From NCBI GenBank assembly GCA_018292915.2, contig JACVVK020000014.1, forward strand, positions 1,046,001 through 1,110,000: DNA of 64,000 nucleotides, in the 5' to 3' direction. Below, in pieces: positions 35,560-47,110 of this stretch; within the stretch, counting starts at the first letter, position 1, and each line of letters starts with the position of its first letter. The position numbers were made by a program, and so were the translations under genes. The notes below the pieces were generated by a model. It searched no databases and was not told the origin of the DNA. It saw nothing but the letters and a program-made list of their open reading frames with translations. Source of the DNA: Batillaria attramentaria. Taxonomy: Eukaryota > Mollusca > Gastropoda > Batillariidae.

Positions 35560-36295
35560 TTCAGTGTCGTATTATGCACATCACTTGTTGCCGCTGATCT
35601 CTGTCAACTGATCAGACGAGATAAAGAGCGCTGTCCTGTATATATTTGTTCGTTTGTCAGTTTGTTGAAGTCAGCTGTCCGGCCCGGCTTTCGGTCTCAT
35701 GCACGGAGAGAGACTAGGATGTAAGTGAGAGACTGACTAGCTTGACTAAGCTGAGACTAAAGGATTAGCAGGAGATTAGTAAACTGACGGAGATTACGGC
35801 AAGGCAAGTTTACGACTAGTTCAGGGACTACTTGAACTATAATACAAAATGATGATAATCAGTCCCCGCCGACATCAGTAATGAGTCTGAGACTAGACCG
35901 ACTGAGCTAAGTCGTCGCCCCTGGACTAGTCTAGTCTGTTTGCATAAGGCCCATGATGAAGGCTTCTCAGCTAGTTGTGAAAAGTTTATGGAAACTGACT
36001 GAAACTCACTTGTTTTACTTTTTTACTAGTAAAGCTCTTCTTTTCTTTTCTTTTTCTTTTATTTATTTTTTTTAAAAATAATTCTGACTTTACATAGACA
36101 GTTTGAAGGACTGGCTGATTATGAATGACTAACTATGACTGTACTAACCGACTACAAGTCAGTGACTGACTCAGTATGACCGGGTGCTGAGGTGGCTTGG
36201 TCAGTAAACTGACTGATTACTGACTGACTGACTGACTAACACTGACCCGGTCACTAATCTATTCAGTTGATTCAGTCAGTCAGTCGAATCAATAT
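35560..36295. repeat. ACTG/GACT-rich cryptically simple region
   Basis: GACTGACTAG, CTGACTGACT and related permutations are strongly over-represented, densest at 36110-36290. A comparable zone lies at 60590-61330. Confidence 0.65.
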
Positions 36296-36775
36296 AAATA
36301 ACTCTGTTACTCCCCCCCCCCTCCCCTTAATTCATTAAGTTATGTTCACCCTTGTTACTCCCCCCCCCCCCCTTCCCCTTCATTTAGTCATGTTCACCCT
36401 TCGGGCATCTTTGATTCATATCGACGCAAAGGCGGATTCCAACACACCAATCCAACATTTCCCATTCAATGCTAATACTGCACGTGCAGGTGATCCGTGA
36501 TGTCGCAGTTGTGGTTCCCCGCGCGCCCATTACTAAAATAAACACGGGGCAAGGGTAGGGAGAGAGGGGGGGGGGATAGTCCCGGAGCTGCCATATGGAA
36601 GGCAGTCCCTGCGTATGGGAACCATACACACCCTTCAGTCGCAGCTGTTTCTCTGTTCTTCGGGGGGAGGGGGGGGGGGCAGTTCAGCTGGAGTTTTTGA
36701 CTGGTCAATGGACATGACCTGAGGATTTTTTTCCTTCGTTCATTCGTTCGGTTGGTTGGTTGATTTTTGTTTTCT

Positions 36776-36917
36776 GGACTCTCAATGCTCGGGTCGTGAG
36801 TTCGTATCCCGGCTGGGGCCAAATATTTGTGCTGGCTTTTTCAACGTTGCCCCGTCTTTGATATCACCCGTTTGTGGTGGAAAAGGACGTTAAACCCCCA
36901 AACACCCACCCACCCAC
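36776..36917 (+). mobile_element. SINE family A, 5'-truncated
   Basis: The copy starts inside the anticodon arm (CTGGACTCTCAATGCTCGG), then has the B box, an intact 3' domain and the CACCC tail, followed directly by a GGT repeat. Confidence 0.82.
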
Positions 36918-36921
36918 TCTG

Positions 36922-37258
36922 GTGTTGTTGGTGGTGGTGGTGGTGGTGGTGGTGGTGGTGGTGGTGGTGATGGTGGTGGTGGTGTCTTGTGGACATGTGT
37001 GGTCCTTCAATGTTGTTTTGTTTTGGGGTTGGTATTTGTTTTTGCTTTTTTTATTTGTTGTTGTTGTTGTTGTTGTTATTGTTGTTGATGTTGTTGTTGG
37101 TGGTGGTGGTGGTGGCGTTGTTGGTGGTGGTGGTGGTGGTGGTTATTTTTGGTGTGGTTTTTTTGGGGGGGGGTTTGGTTCTGTTTCAGTTTCCCAGTTG
37201 TTTTTATTTACTTTGCAGTGCTATGTTGTTCTGTCTGTTTCTTTGTTTTTTGTTTTCT

Positions 37259-37303
<45 letters not shown>

Positions 37304-37440
37304 GTTTGTTTGTTTGTTTGTTTTTGTTGTCGATCGTTGGTATTTTTTGTTAGTTTGTTTGGGTTGTTTTGTTGTTTTTTCGGGGTTGTTGTTGTTGTTT
37401 GGTTTGTTTCTTTATTTGGTTGTTTGTCCGTTTTGTGCAT
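36922..37440. repeat. (GGT)n, (GTT)n and G+T-rich block
   Basis: GGT at 36930-36985, GTT at 37060-37100 and 37258-37302, then GTTT. The plus strand is nearly devoid of A and C. Confidence 0.9.
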
Positions 37441-37627
37441 TTGTCAGTATATACTGGAGGCAGATATGACTCGACTTCATTAGAAGGGAGAGGGTAGTCC
37501 GAGAGGGTAGTCAGTAATCTTGTTCCGGCATTCTCATGCACGCATCACTGTGAGGTGCTTGCACACGCTAAACTGGACACAAGTCTTATTGTGTTGGCCG
37601 GAATTGCACAGTTGTCTTACAGGTACA

Positions 37628-37828
37628 GTAACTTTTTTTTTTCTTTTCTTTTTTTTTTTTTCAGTTTGTGTGAGACTCCGAGTCGGTCTCTTCGGGAGTC
37701 GTACATAGGGATCGGTGCAACGCAAACTCTGGTCTAGGGGAAGTAATTCATCAAACAAAGTCTTGGTCGTGCGGTGTTCCAGGGTAGTTTCCCTTGCACT
37801 GAACCTGCTCGACTTGAGGCCATTCACA

Positions 37829-37914
<86 letters not shown>

Positions 37915-37950
37915 TACACACACACACGCACACACACACACACACTCACG

Positions 37951-38023
<73 letters not shown>

Positions 38024-38519
38024 CCGCAAGCGCGCGCACGAATACCAAAGGCTTTGTTTCAACAGGAACAGACAACACTTTCTGGAAAAAGATTTATTGC
38101 ATACTTTTAAATACAGCAGACTGGTGTTGCATGTCACATGTACATGCATAAACGACTTAATAAGAAAACGGATTACACTGCTATCTAACCGACTCTCATT
38201 TTGAATGAGGCAACAATAGATAACATGTTTTGTTCAGGAAACTGATTAAGTACCTTGTATTATATTTGTTATTTACTATTTGTAACATTTTCTTCTTTTC
38301 TTTCCCCCCCCCCCTCCCCCCCCCCCCCCCCCCCCCCAGTTTGTGTGAGACTGAGTCGGTCTCTGAGAAAATTCGTACAGAGGCATCGGTGCAACGCAAA
38401 ATGTGGTCTAGGGGAAGTAATTCATCAAACGAAGTCTTGGTCGTGCGGTTTTGTAGGGTAGTTTCCCTTGTACTGCAACCTGCTCGATTCGAGGCCATTC
38501 ACAACCTCTCTCTCTCGCT

Positions 38520-38564
<45 letters not shown>

Positions 38565-38810
38565 CGACACACACACGCGCACGCGCGCACGAATACTTTG
38601 TTTCAACAGGAACAGACAACACTTTCTGGATAAAGATTTATTGCATACTTTTAAATACAAAATACTGGTGTTGCATGTCACATGTACGACTTAATAAGAT
38701 TACACTGCTTTTAACCGACATTTTGTAAGAGGCAACAATAGATAACATGGTTTTTGCACGAAATAAAGTACTTTGTATTATATTTGTTATTTGCTATTTG
38801 TAACATTCAA
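37628..38810. repeat. Direct tandem duplication (two copies) containing microsatellites
   Basis: Copy 1 (37628-38283) and copy 2 (38284-38806) share CAGTTTGTGTGAGACT, GGGGAAGTAATTCATCAAAC, CATTCACAACCTCTCTC, the CA tract, AACAGGAACAGACAACACTT and the end TTGTTATTTACTATTTG. They differ mainly in homopolymer (T versus C) and CT/CA tract length: about 190 bp in copy 1 against about 60 bp in copy 2. Confidence 0.85.
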
Positions 38811-39935
38811 TCTTCTCACAAAAATGGCAATGGACTTTAAAAAAAAAAAAAAAGGATTAGCGTGGTGCTGTCATAGCAACCTAACGTGTGTTTCGTTTTG
38901 GGTTTGCCACCTCAGAAACACGTTTTCCTAATGTTTCAAAAAATCCCATAGAATGCACCAGTGACTTTTTTGTTGTTGTTCTTTTGTTTGTTTGTTTTTT
39001 AATCTACATGCACACAAAATATTAACCTTAAACAACAGTGGTATGATAAATACACAATAACTTTTTTTTTAAATCAACAGAAATGATCTGCTGCTCTTTG
39101 GGAAACTAAAATGTATGTATTCAACCAGTAAGTTAGCTGGCCCTAAAAATCATAGAAATAAAAACAAAATTACCATCAATGTCCTATCTGCTGGGTAGCA
39201 GTTTCTGTTTAAACTGGTTTTGGTTTTGTTTTTTAATATTAAAAAAAGGTTTTTCAAGAGACAGATACAATCTTTACACATCTATGAAATGGAAACGATA
39301 GCGTCCTTGAGTTTCTTCAACAAACAGTGCACGAAAACAATTCAACCTTTACTGCACGGAATTTAAGTGGAATATAATTATGTGAGTTAACATTAACCGA
39401 GTCACCTGGGGAGTGGGCCCTATTCACTCCTCCATATCGTAACAGAAGTAAACTACGCTACTTAGTACGAATGAGTCCATAGCGTGGAGGATTTTTTTTT
39501 CTGTTTTGTTTTCATGTTTGGCGAGGCCGAAACAAGTCCAGACTGATTCGGTCATCTACCTGATTCGGTAGAAAAGGTTTGCCCAAACGTTTTCTGATCA
39601 TCAGTTCACACTCATTTAAATATAACTACAAACCTCTACATGCATAAACCCTGCTGCCCGCCCGTATCGGTCAGATACCGAAGTAGACAGATTCAAACCT
39701 TGTGAAAGACAACTGCTTACAAGTACATCGATGAAGTGAGAAATTTGAGTAGTGAGCTTCCGGCAGTGACAGGCTGGTTTTTGTTCTCAGTCTCTCTCAG
39801 TTCTGTGATCCCTTTACCACAAACTACTCAGTGTTTCATCATGTTGTCACCGACTGAACCTTGCCAGCAGTTGCACTGATGAACCTGTATTTCCTACACA
39901 GGCGCTGTATAGTCCAGACATTTTATTGTTTGTTG
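38811..39935. other. Unique AT-rich stretch downstream of C1q gene 1
   Basis: No gene was seen. On the minus strand an AATAAA (39927-39922) could be the polyadenylation signal of C1q gene 1, giving a 3' UTR of roughly 800 nt. No nearer AATAAA was found on that strand. Confidence 0.4.
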
Positions 39936-40208
39936 CTCTATGTTTCGACAGTGAAAATCTAATCATTCTGTATGACTGACCTGAATCAGTAGAGTATAGT
40001 GACTTCAGTTCTTTCCGGCGTCCTCTTTGAACAGAGGATAACGTAACGTTCCCGAAATTACGAAATACACCTTACTCTATGTTTCGACAGAGAAAATCTG
40101 ATCGTTCTGTATGACTGACCTGAATCAGCAGAGTACAGTGACTTCAGTTCTTTCGTCCTCTTTGAACAGAGGATGACGTAACGTTCCCGAAATTACGAAA
40201 TACACCTT
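39936..40208. repeat. Tandem duplication, two copies of ~139 bp
   Basis: CTCTATGTTTCGACAG starts at 39936 and 40075. Both units continue through GAATCAG, ACTTCAGTTCTTTC, TTGAACAGAGGAT and ATTACGAAATACACC. A few substitutions and a 4-bp indel separate them. They would lie in the 3' UTR or flank of C1q gene 1. Confidence 0.9.
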
Positions 40209-40390
40209 TACCAATAAAATACTCACTTCTTTTGTCTTTACATGCAACTTCCTACAGTTATTTGCTGGTATAGCTCAAACAACATCACCTCTTCTGCGTC
40301 CCCTCCAGCCTATCAACATGAACTGTGAATGGTTAGACCTGTATTTCATTCACTACATCCAATGCCTTTGAATCGGCGAAAGGCTTCTGT

Positions 40391-40690
40391 CACGGTTCCT
40401 GCACAAAACATGATGTTCCTGAATAACTTACTGGGCTGCATTCAGCTTCACTGAGCTGCAAAACCGACTGACGAATGATACAACATCGTCCCTGTTCAGA
40501 CGGTGCAAGTATAGATCAAGTCAGTTTTCTGAACGTTCCTGCACAAAACAGAACATACTGGGCTGCATTCAGCTTCACAAAGCTGCAAAACATGCCGTGT
40601 AAGTAGTTGATCAGGTTCAGCTTCTAGCGTTCCAGGCTAACACAAAACGTACAACTTACTGGGGTGCATTCAATATCAGCTGCAAAACAG
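40391..40690 (-). repeat. Partial duplications of the C1q gene 1 stop-codon region
   Basis: Three copies of a TACTGGGGTGCATTCA...AGCTGCAAAACA module lie near 40430, 40556 and 40657. The first continues (40455-40540) into sequence matching the last ~30 bp of the gene 1 coding region plus its downstream flank: CGTCCCTGTTCAGACGGTGC against CGTCCGTGTTTAGACCGTGT at 40730-40749. A degraded copy of the end of exon 3 therefore sits about 230 bp downstream of the real one. Confidence 0.75.
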
Positions 40691-40738
40691 TGACAGACGA
40701 CTGACGCGGCAAGACAACACAGCATCCGTCGTCCGTGT

Positions 40739-42048
40739 TTAGACCGTGTAAGCTTGGACCAGATGCCCGGAGAACGTGCTCCACTGCCCGTGCACGTAGT
40801 CGCCATTACCGTAGAAGACGCTGACCCACACTTCGTCCCCCTGGTCCATGTTCAGGAGAACCGCGTTGCTGCCTGAGCCCCGCGTGTTGAACCCGCCGGA
40901 AAACATCCGGGACACCTCGTTTCCGTTCATCACCATCATGGTCTCGATGGTGGAGTTAAACCCGGACAGAATGGTGGTCTGGAACTCGTACAGGCCCGGA
41001 ACTGGGCTGGTAAACTTGCCTGTTGCAAAGGAAAAGAGTGGGCGTTACATTTTCGTTGGTCATAACGCTACAACAGAAGAAAGCCATTCAGAACTTGACG
41101 GCAGACAAGCAAGTGGCTCCTGACCATCGGGAACGTATCTGGCCCACAGGTAAACGCATGGTCTGGCACATGCAAAACAGTGACATTAGTGAACTTTAGC
41201 TGGGTCGATCTGCGGCTGGGGACGAGTTAGAAAGCGACACTTACCAGAATAAGGATCGTAGACATCGCCGTTGTTGATGACCAGCTCGTCAAAAACGACG
41301 ACCTCGGTCTCTCCGAGATAAGGTCTGTTGTAACCCACACGGGCGGAGAAGGCGATGTTGTAAGCCTGGGGTGCGATGCGGTTGCCGCCTGTTGAGAGAA
41401 GAGACAGCCAAAAAAATTCACTGTGAGTTTAAAGTCTTGATACTTTTGTGAGGCATACTGACAGGTTGCTTAGAGTAGCAGCAGGCTTTCACTATTTCGT
41501 CCTCCAGCCCTGCGGCGCTTTTAGAAGAGGAGGATAATATGCGCCAAGGAATACCATACCATACCATACCATACCATTGCCTTTACCATATACACGGAAT
41601 ATATATTTTGTTCTGTCTGCAAAACACTATACCACGTGAGACGTGAATTGAAATTCAAATTCGTTGGTGCTTCTAACGTGGTCTACTCACTTTTGCCTCC
41701 TCCCTGCACGGCGTTCAGAGCGCTCTTGAGAGTACTGATGGCGCCATACATGCTGGACACCTCCTCCTGAAGCTTGTCCAGCCTGTCAGAGTTGTCCCTG
41801 CCGCGCGCCTCCACCATCTGCAGCTCGTGAAGACACGTGCAGGAGTCGCTGACCTCGCCCTTGGACGCCCGACCCCTACCGCTGCTTCGACCAGTTCTGC
41901 CGGCGCTCATCATGCTGCCCATGGATGCTCCGAGAGGAGCGTTGCCGATACCGCTCTGGCTAGGGAAGGCCGGCCACACGGCCGTCACCATGGTGACGAG
42001 AAGCGTTGCCAAGAGACAGAGAGAGATGACCTTTGTTTTCAATGCCAT
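40739..42048 (-). CDS. C1q-domain secreted protein, gene 1 (three exons)
   Basis: Exons 42048-41691, 41388-41245 and 41019-40739 join in frame with GT-AG introns (both phase 1) to give 260 aa. Residues 1-23 are a hydrophobic signal peptide. A Gly/Ser/Arg-rich segment follows, then Cys-Thr-Cys (70-72) and a heptad-like coiled coil (about 73-113). Residues 122-260 are a C1q head with the usual landmarks: Tyr-Asp-Pro-Tyr-Ser-Gly-Lys-Phe, Pro-Gly-Leu-Tyr-Glu-Phe, Gly-Asp-Glu-Val-Trp and Thr-Phe-Ser-Gly. There is no collagen repeat, so it belongs to the short secreted C1q-like class. In molluscs such proteins act as trimeric lectin-like recognition molecules in haemolymph or mucus; that role here is inferred. 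The second intron splits the C1q domain, which its paralog at 48-52 kb does not do. One sequon (Asn-Ser-Thr) lies in the head. ATG 42048 directly precedes the signal peptide. Confidence 0.92.
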
Positions 42049-42223
42049 GTCGGGAAAAGCTTTGTGAACAGGTGGCGCACTTCAGAAACCGAGGAAAGGG
42101 TTGTAGTTTGAAACGTGCTGCTTGTGGTAGGCAAGTCGAAGGAGTGTCAGAGATATCCGTTGCTTGCTGCTGGCTAGTGGATGCCGTTGGATGTCGACTG
42201 AATGAGCTAGATAGAGACAGGCC

Positions 42224-42255
42224 CTTTTATACGCACACCCACGAGATCATTCGGG

Positions 42256-42302
<47 letters not shown>
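42224..42302 (-). promoter_or_regulatory. Promoter of C1q gene 1: TATA box and upstream GA tract
   Basis: On the minus strand TATAAAAG occupies 42231-42224, about 180 bp upstream of the ATG. This implies transcription starting near 42200 and a ~150-nt leader. Immediately upstream (42302-42258) is an uninterrupted GA tract (CT on plus), a GAGA-type element that commonly keeps promoters nucleosome-poor. Position is seen; activity is inferred. Confidence 0.6.
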
Positions 42303-42304
<2 letters not shown>

Positions 42305-42944
42305 CCCCTACTCCCCCCCCCCGCCCCAATCCCTCTTCACACCCGTCCTTACTCTGATCTAGATTTTTATGTCCATTTCCGGAAGTTGGCAGTATTTTCA
42401 GTGCGCAGAAGACATGCAGCCTCGAAAGCAGTCAGCCGCCGTAAAAAAAAAAAAAAAAAAGTATTTTCAAAGTAGCGTTTTTTTCTCGTGTCCTTGTTAA
42501 GTCGGAAACAGCCTGATCTGTTGCTTGTCGGATTTGGCCTTGTAGGAAGTTCTGCCTGAATGTTTGTTAACTGGCGAGGTGAGGCTTGTTCAGAGATTTC
42601 CGTCTGTCAGTGTGACATCTGTGTCCAGCGAGGGACTAGACGGCAAGGAGTGAGAACAACATAAAACCCAGAATAAGGAGATTAAACACATCTGCACTTT
42701 GCTTCTTTCCTATTCGGTCTAGAGCCGCGAATTAGTCTTTGTTGCTTGCGCGGCGTTAAGCCCTAAATAACTAACTAACTAACTCCTATTCGGACGATCG
42801 CGATTTCGCACCTTCAAGCATGCTGATCGCATTTCGTGGGGAAAAAAATCTTTTCAAGCCGCCTCAAGGGTTTGTTTTTGTCACAGAAGGCGCTTAAGTA
42901 AAAGGGTTTTGTGTTTAGTTTTGTAACAGTTGCTGCGTTATTAG
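42303..42944. other. Upstream flank of C1q gene 1 with a family E fragment
   Basis: C-runs lie at 42302-42325. A family E fragment (TCTTTGTTGCTTGCGCGGCG then AACTAACTAAC) lies at 42725-42784. No gene was seen. Confidence 0.5.
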
Positions 42945-43337
<393 letters not shown>

Positions 43338-43747
43338 GTTTGGTTGGATGTTTGGTTGTTTGGTTGTTCGTTATTGCAGTTAAACTGGGTGGCAAAATTT
43401 CCGCAGGTTCTCTCTGTATTGCACACATTAACAGAAGATGGCTGTGTGTTATTTATGCAAGCACAGATGGCGCCAGCCTGTGTGGTTGCAGCAGCTCATA
43501 TGACATGGCGCTTTACCGGGACTGATCAAAAATGGTCAGACTAACACGTAACAGCTTGCTGTTAAGTGCAGTTGGGACACGAGGAAGCAGAGGACGGAGT
43601 TCATTTTTTCCCCAGCTCACTGACAGGTATGAGCTGCGTTCGACGAAAAACGAATGACCGGTGCATAATTGACAAGGTTTCTGTGGGTTATTGTTCCTAA
43701 GACAGGAGCTAGAACGTACGTCTGTAGACAAATCGATCGTCGGTCGT

Positions 43748-43899
<152 letters not shown>

Positions 43900-43977
43900 A
43901 GAACAATCTCAAACGAGCAACAACAAAAAACCCAAAAAGAGCACCAAAGGTTAAAGAAAAAGATAAGAGCTCTGTCC

Positions 43978-44405
<428 letters not shown>

Positions 44406-44456
44406 GTGTGTCAGCGCAGTGAATCCAGTCCTGTGAGAGCCTGCGTACTATTGTTG

Positions 44457-44693
44457 TATGTATGTATGTATGTATGTATGTATGTATGTATGTATGTATG
44501 TATGTATGTATGTATGTATGTATTATTATTATTATTATTATCATCATTATTATTATTGGTGGTGGTAGTAGTAGAAGTAGTAAATTTTTGTTGTTGTTTG
44601 TTTGTTTGTTTGTTTGTTTGTTTGTTTGTTTGTTTGTTTGTTTGTTTGTTTAAATGAATGATCTCAAATTTTTTTCATGTTTTACCTCCTTCA

Positions 44694-44765
<72 letters not shown>
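44457..44765. repeat. Series of (TATG)n, (ATT)n, (GTTT)n and (CT)n
   Basis: TATG at 44457-44522, ATT at 44523-44557, GTTT at 44594-44651, CT at 44696-44763 and a C-run to 44788. Confidence 0.95.
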
Positions 44766-44852
44766 CCCCCCTCCCCCCCCCCCCCCCGCGTTTTCACCAC
44801 TTCGCAGGGGTGAATTCGCCCGCTCCGACTTTTTGTTATCAAAGTCTGGAAC

Positions 44853-45272
44853 ATGCCAGTCACCGGGCTTCCTACTGCTGCAGAGGCCAGTTTACAGGCC
44901 CTGGTTACCGAAAATTCCATTACCTCCTGGAAAATCACCGAAGAAGGTGGGAATACGGTCGTCGTTCTTCGGTTGTCAACAACTCACCTGTCTACAAATG
45001 GCGGCCATCCTCAACAACCGGTCACACACTGCTACCGAAAGAAACCATCAAGCCAGGTCAGCAGAAAACGAGCAGAAGAGAGGAGTGAGACAGTGACGCA
45101 TCAGACAAATGAAGCAAGTGACGATATGCATATTGATACAGACCCGCAATTTGCTTTATTTACCTCAACTCCTCCACTGCAAGCACAGGACACACCCGAG
45201 ATACACACAACGCAACACACCCATGACGTAGCTGACACTGACGCCTGTATCTGCACGCGCAAGTGGACATGA
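44853..45272 (+). CDS. Uncharacterised ORF with WK-x-VVVLRL and RKKPSSQ motifs
   Basis: A 139-codon ATG-started frame lies in otherwise non-repetitive sequence. It contains Ser-Trp-Lys-Ile-Thr-Glu-Glu-Gly-Gly-Asn-Thr-Val-Val-Val-Leu-Arg-Leu (residues ~24-40) and Tyr-Arg-Lys-Lys-Pro-Ser-Ser-Gln-Val-Ser-Arg-Lys-Arg-Ala-Glu-Glu (~60-75), then an acidic Thr/Asp/His-rich tail. From memory, a similar combination recurs in uncharacterised invertebrate proteins; this was not checked. The composition looks like real protein, but no domain name can be given. An acceptor-like CTTCGCAG at 44800-44808 may mark an upstream splice junction. It may belong with the broken frames at 45329-45835. Confidence 0.4.
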   Translation: MPVTGLPTAAEASLQALVTENSITSWKITEEGGNTVVVLRLSTTHLSTNGGHPQQPVTHCYRKKPSSQVSRKRAEERSETVTHQTNEASDDMHIDTDPQFALFTSTPPLQAQDTPEIHTTQHTHDVADTDACICTRKWT

Positions 45273-45328
45273 ACTGAGTGTTGACAATGCACTGAGCAGC
45301 GTGTGTGTCAGCTTGAAGGGACATAACA

Positions 45329-45835
45329 ATGACAGGTATGTGTGCTTCGCCTGAGGTACACGAAATACAACTGAGACGAGTCAGAAAGCAGTATGATGGA
45401 AATTACACACAAGTGACAGAAGAAGCAGTGGCAGCAGAGCTGGGGCATGAGCCAGCGAAGATCAAAGAGTCTGTTAGTATGGCCACGGACAGATTCATAC
45501 AGCGACTTCTTAGAGACACCAGCAGAAACAACAGCTTTGAAAAAAGTCGTTCTCAGTGATCGTCGACGCTCGACAGATTTGCTTTGTTCAACTGACGACT
45601 TCGTCTTTGTACTGGACTGTAACGCGAAAGAAGAGCATCCTATGGTCCGGCACTGGTTCCTGAAACACCTGGAGGACCAGCGACTGCGTCTACAGGACCG
45701 TACCCTCCTCACATCCATGAGTGTACGACCACCAGTGAAACCGTGACGTTTGGACTATATGACGTGTTGCTGAGACGTCGGGACGAGGAGAGGCGAGCCA
45801 TCGTGGATCTAATCAGACAGTATCTGGGCTGGTGA
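45329..45835 (+). pseudogene. Frameshifted coding remnant with a TIR-like segment
   Basis: Frame 1 (45329-45559) starts Met-Thr-Gly-Met and reads Glu-Glu-Ala-Val-Ala-Ala-Glu-Leu-Gly-His further on. A second frame (open 45447-45746) carries Asp-Asp-Phe-Val-Phe-Val-Leu-Asp, then Val-Arg-His-Trp-Phe-Leu-Lys-His-Leu-Glu-Asp and Leu-Arg-Leu-Gln-Asp-Arg-Thr-Leu-Leu. This resembles TIR box 1 and box 2 (D-x-F-x-S-Y, W-V-x3-L-x3-L-E, L-x-L-C-x-R-D-F) without the canonical Ser-Tyr and with Thr for Phe. The first frame then resumes with Glu-Thr-Val-Thr-Phe-Gly-Leu-Tyr-Asp-Val-Leu and closes at 45835. Two frame changes suggest a decayed gene, or exons whose splicing I cannot see. The family call is tentative. 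Confidence 0.3.
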
Positions 45836-46019
45836 TCGTGCGGCCAGGAACTATCGTTGTGTGAGACAAATGAAAACTGTAATTCCTAAAGACATTACTG
45901 ACTGCAGGATTTTCGCGTCGGGCTAAGGCTGGTCTCCAGCTTTTCTGTCTTTGTTATATGTCACGCGGTATTCATATATGTGTGTAGCCATTGCTTTATG
46001 GGCGGATGCCTGAAGAGCA

Positions 46020-46025
<6 letters not shown>

Positions 46026-46059
<34 letters not shown>
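46026..46059. repeat. (CT)n microsatellite
   Basis: A CT tract directly adjoining the hairpin at 46055-46162. Confidence 0.95.
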
Positions 46060-46062
<3 letters not shown>

Positions 46063-46162
46063 ATTTATTGTTCACTTTACATGTTCCGTTTTCCTGGTTT
46101 GTCTTGAAAACAAGACAAACCAGGAAAAAGGAACATGTAAAGTGAACAATAAATACCAGAGA
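46055..46162. repeat. Near-perfect hairpin, 52-bp arms and 4-nt loop
   Basis: Left arm 46055-46106 and right arm 46111-46162 are reverse complements with one mismatch (CCGTTTTCC against CCTTTTTCC), separated by AAAA. The outer ends read TCTCTGGTATTTATTG and CAATAAATACCAGAGA. No protein-coding content. Confidence 0.95.
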
Positions 46163-46167
46163 CAAAC

Positions 46168-46397
<230 letters not shown>

Positions 46398-46439
46398 TAC
46401 AAAATGCAGAACTAGGTCTGAACCGTTCCTTTTTTATTA

Positions 46440-47055
46440 CAAAGTACAAAAGGTGCAAAAAGAAGTGTTTCGAAAATCAACACAATCATTCACAACACAC
46501 AATTATCAAGGATGGACACATACAAGATGTAAATTCGTCTGTATCCTGCATCAAAAACCATTTTAACACACAAAAACAAACACAATGAGTAACTGAACGA
46601 GCAGAAGCATGAGATCTCCGGCAAAAGCAAATGGTAACCTTCAAGCCACGATTAAATTGCAAACCACTACTTTGAGGAAAGATGCTTTTCCTTTTGTTTG
46701 AATGCTGATAATTCCATTAGGAGATGTGAGGAGACGCTAACCAATCCCCCTCCCCCTCCCCCACCCCCATCTTTCCACCTTCCCATCCACCTACCCCCCC
46801 CCCCTCCTCCCCACTACCCCCCGACCCCCCACTCATATTTTGAGCGTCATCAGCCCCCCCCCCCTCGACTCCACCCCCCACCCCCCACCCCTTCCTGCTG
46901 TTCGTTATTCGCGAAGCCCCTTCCCCCTCCCCCCCCCCACCACCAACTACAAAAAAAAAAACCTATGCTGCCCCTGGACCCGACCTCACTATGGACAAAC
47001 TCATCCACCCCCCCCCCCTCCACCCCCAGCCATCACCCTTCCCCCCCCCTCCTAC
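46440..47055. other. Spacer with C-rich low-complexity stretch
   Basis: Unique sequence to about 46740, then CCCC/CCA-rich DNA to 47055. Pro-rich frames are artefacts. Confidence 0.6.
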
Positions 47056-47056
47056 T

Positions 47057-47110
47057 TGGACGTTAAACCCCCAAACACCCACCCACCCACCCACGCACCC
47101 CCCCCCCCCC
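47057..47110 (+). mobile_element. SINE family A, tail fragment
   Basis: Only GGACGTTAAACCCCCAAACA and the CACC tail remain. Confidence 0.6.

Noticed and set aside
45308..45718. 136-codon minus-strand frame
   Set aside because: Shadow of the plus-strand coding island; Arg/Ser/Cys-rich composition and no domain.
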